The notes below the pieces were generated by a model. That model was not told where the DNA came from. It saw only the letters and a program-made list of their open reading frames with translations, and did no database searches. A program made the translations under genes and the position numbers. Shown in pieces: positions 1-4,912 of a DNA stretch of 5,500 nt. The stretch is from positions 1-5,500 of the forward strand of contig JAHZHY010000237.1 in assembly GCA_019420045.1 (NCBI GenBank), in the 5' to 3' direction. This DNA is from Clostridiales bacterium. Its GTDB lineage: Bacteria; Bacillota; Clostridia; Oscillospirales; Butyricicoccaceae. Every line of letters starts with the position of its first letter. The first letter of the stretch is position 1.

Positions 1-136
1 TCTTGTATTTCACCTGGGCCAGAACCTGCCCGGTGACATTGTCTTTCAGAAGGGCCCCTGCCATGATGAGCAGAGGAGCCTTTGGGGTATGCAGGCTCCC
101 CGGCAGGGAAAACAGCCTGGTATAGCGTTCATTCAT
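1..136 (-). CDS. Gene H: start of a third MSERY-type protein, cut by the window edge
   Basis: Only the first 45 residues are present (MNERYTRLFSLPGSLHTPK, then IMAGALLKDN, TGQVLAQVKYK). By eye about 30 of 45 positions match gene B, so this is clearly the same N-terminal domain. The central zinc motif and any membrane part lie outside the window. The ATG overlaps the stop of gene G by 8 bp and has an AAAGGAG site within gene G. Its presence shows that the paralogue array continues beyond the left edge. What follows the head domain, a helix bundle as in B or a tethered domain as in C, cannot be told. Confidence 0.85.
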   Translation of the reverse strand, partial: MNERYTRLFSLPGSLHTPKAPLLIMAGALLKDNVTGQVLAQVKYK

Positions 137-416
137 GGTTCTTTCTCCTTTGCTTCCAAAGATACCAAAGCACATCGGCACACATCAGGGCCGCAATCAG
201 GACAATGGGGACGATCAGGGGATTGGAGCGATAGGCCCCGGCAAAATCCCCCTGAAAAAGCCGGTCCACCGCCCCACGCAGGCCGCAGGCAAAGCATTGT
301 TCTCCGGTGACGCTGCACCGGAAGTCCAGGGGCAGCACCCATTGCACCAGGATGCCGTTGAGCAGGAAAGCGGCATAGAGGGCAAAGCGAACCTGACGGA
401 AAACGCTTTTATTCAC
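129..416 (-). CDS. Gene G: DUF2752-type small membrane protein
   Basis: This 95-residue protein has two hydrophobic helices (about 10-30 and 67-88). Between them is the pattern C34-x6-C41-x2-C44-G-L-R, then LFQGDFAGAYRSNPL. The TG and CxxCG core followed by GD and a late NP is the hallmark of the DUF2752 family, whose function is unknown to me. The usual family form has a Thr before the Arg (CGLTRA); here it reads CGLRGA. The start is a GTG at 414-416, since no ATG lies upstream of the first helix in this frame. The binding site for it is weak, but the gene overlaps gene F by 8 bp (GTGAATAA), which favours coupling. The end overlaps gene H by another 8 bp (ATGAATGA). The three cysteines at the membrane edge could bind a metal or be redox-active, which is inference. 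Confidence 0.85.
   Translation of the reverse strand: MNKSVFRQVRFALYAAFLLNGILVQWVLPLDFRCSVTGEQCFACGLRGAVDRLFQGDFAGAYRSNPLIVPIVLIAALMCADVLWYLWKQRRKNHE
145..151 (-). promoter_or_regulatory. Ribosome binding site of gene H, inside gene G
   Basis: The minus strand AAAGGAG lies 8 nt before the ATG of gene H and is embedded in the codons for the basic tail of gene G. This spacer differs from the near-identical leaders of B and C. Confidence 0.75.
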
Positions 417-1071
417 GGATGTTCGCCGCCTGGAGCAGCTTGCCTCCGGCGATCAGGCCCAGAATGGCAGGGACAAACAGAATCAAGCCGATGCCGCAGA
501 AGAGCAGCACGATGGCCTGGGGGAAGATAACGCCCAGAGCCACAGCGGGGAGCAGCCACAGGGCCATAAAGAGGAAGACAAGGCCCTTCTTGTTTTTCTT
601 GGCTCCCCGGGCGGCGAAAAAGCCCACCGCCATGGCCGCAAGGGAGATGCCCTGCCACAGGCCCAGGGCTTTCAGCAACGCTTCGTTGCTTTCCCGCCGC
701 TCCGCTTCCTTTGCCGCCCACTCCGCCATTTTTTCGTCCGGGGTGACGATCTTGGCGGTGTCATAGCCTAAAAATTCTCCCAACAGGTCGTGCTCGATGG
801 TGTAGCTGCCGTCCGGGGGATCCTCTCCGTGCTGGACGCCTGCCAGAAAAAGGACTGCGCAGGCCACAAGGCTGAGAATGAAGGCGATCACATTGAGCAC
901 CATGGCCGAAGTGATGCGGGAATGCTTTTTTTCCGCCAGAAGCCGGGAAGCGGAGTCCCCGGGCTGGCCGGAGGCAGCGCCGGCCGAAGCAGCCCCTGCC
1001 GGGGCGCCGCAGTTGGGGCAGAAGGCGGCATGGTCTTCCATCTGGCCGCCGCATTTGGAACAGAATTTCAT
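409..1071 (-). CDS. Gene F: zinc-ribbon protein with about four membrane helices
   Basis: Starting at the ATG after AAAGGAG gives 220 residues. The first 22 are a C4 zinc ribbon (C4, C7, C18, C21; MKFCSKCGGQ) like those of D and E, followed by an Ala/Gly linker. Hydrophobic helices lie near 57-78, 138-155, 162-182 and 184-207. Between the first and second is a charged, polar segment (about 80-135, with DPPDGSYTIEHDLLGEF and MAEWAAKEAERRESNEALLKALG) that is probably helical and may face outside. Short basic loops (ARGAKKNKKG) flank the later helices. Function is unknown. Within the N-terminal ribbon set F is to D and E what B is to C: the same head on a multi-helix body. Its TAA stop lies inside the first codons of gene G (8-bp overlap), so the two are probably co-translated. 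Confidence 0.86.
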   Translation of the reverse strand: MKFCSKCGGQMEDHAAFCPNCGAPAGAASAGAASGQPGDSASRLLAEKKHSRITSAMVLNVIAFILSLVACAVLFLAGVQHGEDPPDGSYTIEHDLLGEFLGYDTAKIVTPDEKMAEWAAKEAERRESNEALLKALGLWQGISLAAMAVGFFAARGAKKNKKGLVFLFMALWLLPAVALGVIFPQAIVLLFCGIGLILFVPAILGLIAGGKLLQAANIRE

Positions 1072-1080
1072 AGTAGAGCT

Positions 1081-1087
1081 CTCCTTT
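1081..1087 (-). promoter_or_regulatory. Ribosome binding site of gene F
   Basis: The minus strand AAAGGAG lies 9 nt before the ATG at 1071. This rules out the longer reading that would start at a TTG at 1104, which lies upstream of this site. Confidence 0.8.
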
Positions 1088-1105
1088 CGTTTCTCAGGCC
1101 ACAAG

Positions 1106-1145
1106 AAAAAAGGGCAAGGCCCCGGGGAAATTTCCCGGGGCCTTT
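1106..1145 (-). terminator. Terminator-like hairpin between genes E and F
   Basis: On the minus strand an 11-bp GC-rich stem (AAGGCCCCGGG paired with CCCGGGGCCTT, the latter preceded by one unpaired C) encloses AAATTT, which can extend the stem around that extra base. It is followed after GCCC by six T (1106-1111). This is the strongest hairpin I see in the window. It begins about 10 bp after the gene E stop. The T run is offset by four bases, so termination may be partial. Only about 34 bp separate the T run from the gene F ATG and hold no clear promoter, so gene F probably depends on read-through. Confidence 0.7.
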
Positions 1146-1155
1146 TGAAGATGGG

Positions 1156-1830
1156 TTATTTTTTGGAATAAGTCACTTCCAGGCCGTCGTCGGGATGATA
1201 ACTCCAGGCCACTTTGTATTTGTCATTTTCTTCGGTCTGCCGTCCCATGAGGGCGTTGGTCTGCAGCATCTGGTCATACAGGCCGCTGTCAAAGCCCAGG
1301 GCGGTGTTGGCGTGCTTGATGGCTTTCAGCACCTTTTCCTGTGTACTGGCTTTCAGAAGCCCAACCACATCGGGATCCATGTTTTCATAGTGATCCGGGT
1401 AGGTGTCCAGGGTGAAGGAGGTTTTGCCGTCACCGGTGACGATACCGGCGATGTCCAGACATTCGTCTTTTACCTGTTCAAATTCGGATTTGTAAAGCAG
1501 GGCAAAGGCCACCACAGCGCCGACCACCACCACGGCGGCCACCGAGCCGGCGATGATCTTTTTCTTTTTGCTCCAGGCCTTGATGGCATTCAGGAAGGAT
1601 TTCTTCCCGGCGGCCGGGACGGCTTCTCCCGTGGGCATCACTTCGCTCTCGCCCTCCAGAGGGGGCAGAGATTCGGAGGACAGCAGATCCTCGGGAGGGA
1701 CATCCAGAGGGGCCGGGGCAGAGAATGTGGGCTCCGGCTGGGCCGGGGAAGTGGGGCAAGGGGTGCCGCATTTGGGGCAGAAAGCGGCGTCGTCAGCCAG
1801 TTGGGCTCCGCATTTGGAACAGTATTTCAT
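1156..1830 (-). CDS. Gene E: N-terminal zinc-ribbon, single-helix membrane protein
   Basis: This 224-residue protein has a C4 zinc ribbon (C4, C7, C18, C21; MKYCSKCGAQLADDAAFCPKCG), closely matching genes D and F. A Pro/Glu/Ser linker (about 25-72) and a basic stretch (KKSFLNAIKAWSKKKK) precede one membrane helix at 92-112. The remaining 110 residues (YKSEFEQVKDECLDIAGIV to HPDDGLEVTYSKK) are mixed helix and strand and unlike the C-terminal domain of gene D. The basic stretch favours a cytoplasmic ribbon with the C-terminal domain outside. Function is unknown; the architecture recalls TcaA/YvbJ-like envelope proteins, which is a comparison of layout only. The gene sits 63 bp after D and is followed by a strong hairpin, so it may end a transcript or mark a drop in expression before gene F. 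Confidence 0.88.
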   Translation of the reverse strand: MKYCSKCGAQLADDAAFCPKCGTPCPTSPAQPEPTFSAPAPLDVPPEDLLSSESLPPLEGESEVMPTGEAVPAAGKKSFLNAIKAWSKKKKIIAGSVAAVVVVGAVVAFALLYKSEFEQVKDECLDIAGIVTGDGKTSFTLDTYPDHYENMDPDVVGLLKASTQEKVLKAIKHANTALGFDSGLYDQMLQTNALMGRQTEENDKYKVAWSYHPDDGLEVTYSKK

Positions 1831-1837
1831 ATTGTTT

Positions 1838-1842
1838 CTCCT
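1838..1842 (-). promoter_or_regulatory. Ribosome binding site of gene E
   Basis: The minus strand AGGAG lies 7 nt before the ATG of gene E, an ideal spacing, and settles the start at the zinc-ribbon methionine. Confidence 0.8.
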
Positions 1843-1850
1843 CTCTTTAT

Positions 1851-1863
1851 CCGCCTGTGGCGG
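1851..1863 (-). other. Small inverted repeat in the gap before gene E
   Basis: CCGCC and GGCGG form a 5-bp GC stem with a 3-base loop. It lies 8 nt upstream of the AGGAG site of gene E and is not followed by a T run in the direction of transcription, so it is not a terminator. It might be a weak stem near the translation start or simply chance. Confidence 0.35.
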
Positions 1864-1893
1864 TAATTGATCTGTTTTTGTTTCTCTTTCTGT

Positions 1894-2523
1894 TTACTTG
1901 ATCTCGCAGGAGACAGCCTTCCCGGTGGAGTTATTGATCTTGACGGTGTAGCTGCGGTAGGGAGTGCCGGAATCGTCCATCCAGCCGGTGGTCAGCTTGC
2001 CGTATTTGTCATACAGGGTGACGCTGCCATAGACATAGGTGAAATTCCCCTGTTTTTCCTGCTTGTTGATATCGTAGCGGCAGCTGTCCGGGTCGGCGGT
2101 GTCATACTTGGAGCCGATCTCATCCCGCAGGGCGGTGGCCACCTGCATCTTGGTGATGTCCGCAGAGCCACCGGAAGAAGCAGAGCCGCCGGAAGAAGCT
2201 GCTCCGGCAGAGGGGGAATAGCCGGAGGACGAGGGCTGGTAGGAATCATTGGACCCGCCCAGAGCGATGACCAGAACCACCGCTGCTGCCACTGTGGCGG
2301 CGATACCACAGAGGAGGCCTTTTTGCTTTGGCTTCATCTGTTTCCATTTTGCCCCAAAGCCTTTGCCGCTCTGGGCAGGGCCGGTTGGGACAGCCGCAGG
2401 CATCGGCTGGGGAGCGCTGGCCTGGGGAACAGAGGGCTGGCTGGGAGCGGAAGCGGCGCCGCATTTGGCGCAGTAAATATCGTCATCCGCCATGGGCGAG
2501 CCGCATTTGGTACAGTATTTCAT
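1894..2523 (-). CDS. Gene D: N-terminal zinc-ribbon, single-helix membrane protein
   Basis: This 209-residue protein starts with a C4 zinc ribbon (C4, C7, C18, C21; MKYCTKCGSPMADDD) of the widespread short zinc-ribbon type. A Pro/Ala/Gln linker (about 23-55) and a basic patch (KWKQMKPKQKG) lead into one membrane helix at 69-90. A Ser/Gly linker (about 91-121) with a repeated SSGGSA unit is followed by a domain of some 88 residues. That domain ends in strand-like segments (FTYVYGSVTLYDKYGK, YRSYTVKINNSTGKAVSCEIK) and has only two cysteines, C148 and C206. The basic patch before the helix favours a cytoplasmic ribbon and an outside domain. The plan resembles TcaA/YvbJ-type envelope proteins, but the outer domain is much smaller and I cannot show homology beyond the ribbon. 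It follows gene C by 36 bp and precedes gene E by 63 bp, with no promoter evident in either gap. Confidence 0.88.
   Translation of the reverse strand: MKYCTKCGSPMADDDIYCAKCGAASAPSQPSVPQASAPQPMPAAVPTGPAQSGKGFGAKWKQMKPKQKGLLCGIAATVAAAVVLVIALGGSNDSYQPSSSGYSPSAGAASSGGSASSGGSADITKMQVATALRDEIGSKYDTADPDSCRYDINKQEKQGNFTYVYGSVTLYDKYGKLTTGWMDDSGTPYRSYTVKINNSTGKAVSCEIK
2162..2197 (-). repeat. Two tandem 18-bp repeats in the gene D linker
   Basis: Two adjacent 18-bp units (2162-2179 and 2180-2197), GCAGAGCC(A/G)CCGGAAGAA on the plus strand, differ at one base and encode the doubled SSGGSA part of the linker. It is a simple in-frame linker repeat, separate from the 27-bp repeat in gene C. Confidence 0.75.
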
Positions 2524-2531
2524 GGGAAAAA

Positions 2532-2537
2532 CCTCTC
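2532..2537 (-). promoter_or_regulatory. Ribosome binding site of gene D
   Basis: The minus strand GAGAGG sits 8 nt before the ATG of gene D, inside the 36-bp gap after gene C. It supports the start at the zinc-ribbon methionine. Confidence 0.65.
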
Positions 2538-2559
2538 TTTCCGTGGGAAAACAGGATGA

Positions 2560-3834
2560 TTATTCTTCCATCAAAAGGAAGCCCAGGTCCATCATTTCAT
2601 TCTGCAGATTCTTCATCTGCCGGTCGTCGTCGTAGAGGAAAAGATGGAAGGAAATTTCAAATCCGCTATCTGCCAGAAAATCGCTGGCGCCGGTGCCGTA
2701 CAGAATCTCATTGGCTAAGCCCATGAGTTCATCATCGGTAAATTGGCTTTGATCTGCCAGCAGTCCCAGGGTCACAGAAGAGCCTTCCAGGGAAAATGCC
2801 ACGGTGGTGCCGGGAGCATGGTCTTTCATTTCCAGTGAGAAATCATGGAGGGCATCCCGGACAAAGTCCTCATCGGATGCAGCGGCGCTGCCGGAACTTC
2901 CGGAAGCCGAGCCGGAATCATCGGAAGGGGCAGAAGTGCCGGAATCGTCGGAAGCGGCGGAAGTGCCGGAATCATCGGAAGCGGCAGACGGGGTACCGCC
3001 GCCGGAGCCGGAAGAACTGGAAGAGCCGGAAGATGCGGGCTTTTCCCGGTTGGCAAAGAAGACGCCGACGCCCACCAGCACCACCAGCAGGGCGGCAATG
3101 CCGGGAATGAGCCACTGGGGCCGATTGCCTTTGGAAGAAGCCTGAGCCGGGGCAGAAGCAGCGGCTTGCTGGGCGGCTTGCTGGGCGGCCATGGCCTGCT
3201 GTTCCCGGGCGAGCCGGGCATCCCGGCTGGCTTTCAGCTGTTCCATGTCCAAGGCCTTCAGCTGATCCAGATTTTTGCCGCAGGCGTGGCAGTTTGCTTC
3301 GCTTTCCATGTTCCAGGCCCCGCAGGTGCATCGCCACAGGCCCTTGTCCTCCTGGGGCATCACGCGGCAGTTGGCGCCGTAGAGGATCTGGTATTCTTTG
3401 CAGAGCTCCTTGTCCCCCAGGGCTGTTTCCAGGGCCTGGAGCGGGGGCATGGGAGCCCATTGGTTTTGTTCCTGGTTCCACAGGGTGCCATCGGCAAAGA
3501 CCACCTGGTATACCTCTACGCGGAAGGCACGGGTGATGGCATTGGGGAAGGCCACCGGTTCTTTTTGGCCGAATTCCCCGTCACGGGCGGCATTCAGGTC
3601 CAGATACTGGTGTTCCAGGGGCTGGTCCAGATCGATGCCGGTGAGGTCCTGAGGGAAAAAGCGCACCTTCAGGCCACGGATGGGTTTTGTTCCCACATTC
3701 TTGAACTTCATCAGGGCCAGGATGCCGCCGGTCTGGTTGTCTTTCAGAAGGGCACCGGCCAGAATCATCACCGGTGAGTCGGGCTGATACAGGTTTTCCG
3801 GCAGGGCAAACAGTCGGGCATAGCGTTCGCTCAT
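2560..3834 (-). CDS. Gene C: MSERY-domain zinc protein with one membrane helix and exported C-terminal domain
   Basis: This is a 424-residue modular protein of unknown function. Residues 1-155 are the same domain as in gene B (MSERYARLFALP, ILAGALLKDN, DGEFGQK, LCKEY). The zinc motif is C169-x-C171-x10-C182-x2-C185. Residues 188-233 are Lys/Arg/Gln/Ala-rich and look helical (AQQAAQQAA). One membrane helix spans about 241-261. Residues 265-322 are a Ser/Gly/Asp linker holding three 9-residue repeats of the type SAASDDSGT. Residues 323-424 form an acidic domain (DEDFVRDALHDFSLEMKDH to DLGFLLMEE) that I do not recognise. The likely layout is a zinc-binding head in the cytoplasm and a tethered domain outside. 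The start is fixed by AAAGGAG and by the paralogues. Only 6 bp separate it from the gene B stop. The linker DNA is shared with gene A, which suggests exchange of C-terminal domains. Confidence 0.9.
   Translation of the reverse strand: MSERYARLFALPENLYQPDSPVMILAGALLKDNQTGGILALMKFKNVGTKPIRGLKVRFFPQDLTGIDLDQPLEHQYLDLNAARDGEFGQKEPVAFPNAITRAFRVEVYQVVFADGTLWNQEQNQWAPMPPLQALETALGDKELCKEYQILYGANCRVMPQEDKGLWRCTCGAWNMESEANCHACGKNLDQLKALDMEQLKASRDARLAREQQAMAAQQAAQQAAASAPAQASSKGNRPQWLIPGIAALLVVLVGVGVFFANREKPASSGSSSSSGSGGGTPSAASDDSGTSAASDDSGTSAPSDDSGSASGSSGSAAASDEDFVRDALHDFSLEMKDHAPGTTVAFSLEGSSVTLGLLADQSQFTDDELMGLANEILYGTGASDFLADSGFEISFHLFLYDDDRQMKNLQNEMMDLGFLLMEE
2911..2991 (-). repeat. Three tandem 27-bp repeats in the gene C linker
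   Basis: Three adjacent 27-bp units (2911-2937, 2938-2964, 2965-2991) each begin GCCGGAATC on the plus strand and differ at only a few bases. They encode 9-residue repeats around SDDSG, and the period keeps the reading frame. The third unit is the one duplicated in gene A. In-frame units like this can gain or lose copies by slippage, changing linker length without breaking the protein. Confidence 0.85.
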
Positions 3835-3840
3835 GGAAGA

Positions 3841-4881
3841 TCACTCTCCTTTGGAATTGGATTTTTTGAAGATATGGAATGTAAAATAATAGAGCAGAAA
3901 GACTGCGATCAGAAATAGCAAGGTCATTACCAGCAGAAGGTCTGGAGCGCCGGTCCTGGCTCCAAGGGGAAAGACCAGCACATACAGAAGGAAAAGCCCA
4001 CAACAGAAGGACAACCCTGCATCAAGCTGCATGAGTTTTTGGGAGAAGCCGGGCAGAGCACCGCAGATCAGCCAAAGGACCCCGGTGATCAGGGTAAACA
4101 CAAGGCTGTAAAACAGCTGGGTATAGGCGGCGTCGTAGCTTCGGTTCCGGATGAGAGTCCCATCGTTTACCAGCAAGAGCCCAAGGGAACACAGGACCAT
4201 CAGAACCCCTACAAAGAGGGAAAAGGCCCGGGCTTTTCGCTGAGGACCGATGATTTGCTTTTGCCGGATCTGAACACTGGTTCGCATTTCTCCCAAGTCG
4301 GTGGAAAACAAGGCCTGGGCGGATGCCCCGCAGCCGTGACAGTGCTCGTCGCCTTGCTTGTTCCAGGCCCCGCAGGCACAGCGCCAGAAGGGGCCGTCCT
4401 TTTGAGGGAGATAGGCGGCGCCGGGGAAGCGGGCCCGGTATTCCTTGCAAAGGGCTTCATCCCCCAGGGCTTTTTCCAAAGTCACCTGGGGCGGGATGCT
4501 TTCCCAGGTCTTGCCGCCGGTTTCCCACAGGGTCCCATCGGAGAAGATCACCTGGGTGACCTTCGGCTGAAAGCACCGTGCGGCAACATGGGGGAGAATA
4601 ATGGCATCTTTCTGGCCGAACTCTCCATCCTGAGGGATGCTCAGATCCAGATAGTGGTAGGGAACCGGAGAACCCAGCTTCTGACCCGCCGTGTCCAGCG
4701 CCTGGAGGGAAATGGTCAAGGCCTTGATGGGCTTTGCCTGCACATTTTTCAGCTTCAGCTGAGCCAGAATTTCCCCGGTTTCATTGTCTTTTAAAAGGGC
4801 CCCGGCCAGGATGGCTGCCGGTGCGCTGCGAGAGCAAAGACACCCCGGCAGAGCAAACAGCCGGGTATAGCGCTCGCTCAT
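3841..4881 (-). CDS. Gene B: MSERY-domain zinc-binding protein with four membrane helices
   Basis: This 346-residue protein has unknown function. Residues 1-155 form a probably beta-rich domain shared with gene C and, at its start, gene H: MSERYTRLFALPG, then ILAGALLKDN, YLDL, DGEFGQK, DGTLW and LCKEY. By eye about half of residues 1-185 match gene C. A zinc motif C168-x-C170-x10-C181-x2-C184 follows, inside WRCACGAWN. A basic stretch (about 204-218) leads into four hydrophobic helices near 219-239, 254-277, 288-307 and 313-337, ending in a charged KKSNSKGE tail. The head is therefore probably cytoplasmic and anchored by a helical bundle. Gene C has the same head on a different back half, so this looks like a domain swap. 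The ATG is chosen for its AAAGGAG site and agreement with the paralogues. The last codons (K G E stop) double as the ribosome binding site of gene C. Confidence 0.88.
   Translation of the reverse strand: MSERYTRLFALPGCLCSRSAPAAILAGALLKDNETGEILAQLKLKNVQAKPIKALTISLQALDTAGQKLGSPVPYHYLDLSIPQDGEFGQKDAIILPHVAARCFQPKVTQVIFSDGTLWETGGKTWESIPPQVTLEKALGDEALCKEYRARFPGAAYLPQKDGPFWRCACGAWNKQGDEHCHGCGASAQALFSTDLGEMRTSVQIRQKQIIGPQRKARAFSLFVGVLMVLCSLGLLLVNDGTLIRNRSYDAAYTQLFYSLVFTLITGVLWLICGALPGFSQKLMQLDAGLSFCCGLFLLYVLVFPLGARTGAPDLLLVMTLLFLIAVFLLYYFTFHIFKKSNSKGE
3846..3852 (-). promoter_or_regulatory. Ribosome binding site of gene C, inside the end of gene B
   Basis: The minus strand AAAGGAG lies 11 nt before the ATG of gene C and also encodes the Lys-Gly at the end of gene B, whose TGA stop lies between this site and the ATG. 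Ribosomes ending gene B stop next to the gene C start, so translational coupling is likely. Confidence 0.8.
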
Positions 4882-4892
4882 GGCAGATCACG

Positions 4893-4899
4893 CTCCTTT
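4893..4899 (-). promoter_or_regulatory. Ribosome binding site of gene B
   Basis: The minus strand reads AAAGGAG, 11 nt before the ATG of gene B, which is a slightly long spacer. The spacer (GTGATCT core) is nearly the same as the one before gene C, so the leader seems to have been duplicated with the gene. It fixes the MSERY start. Confidence 0.8.
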
Positions 4900-4912
4900 T
4901 TGGATAAGGTTC

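Noticed and set aside
1072..1104. Eleven-residue N-terminal extension of gene F from a TTG
   Set aside because: The extension would start next to the T run of the hairpin and contain the AAAGGAG site. The ATG at 1071 gives the zinc-ribbon start seen in D and E.
790..1866. Long plus-strand open frame of 358 codons
   Set aside because: It runs opposite to genes E and F, whose zinc ribbons, membrane helices and ribosome binding sites are clear. Its translation is Gly/His/Phe-rich without domain features, as expected of an antisense shadow in GC-rich DNA.
1831..1893. Promoter before gene E
   Set aside because: The 63-bp gap is purine-rich on the coding strand, but I find no convincing -35 and -10 pair; it holds only a small inverted repeat and the ribosome binding site.
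2911..2991. CRISPR-like or regulatory direct repeats
   Set aside because: The repeats are adjacent with no spacers, keep the reading frame and encode a typical Ser/Asp/Gly linker.
2845..3777. Plus-strand open frame of 310 codons
   Set aside because: It is fully antisense to gene C, whose paralogy with B and H proves the minus strand codes. The Gly/Ala-rich repetitive start just mirrors the linker repeats.
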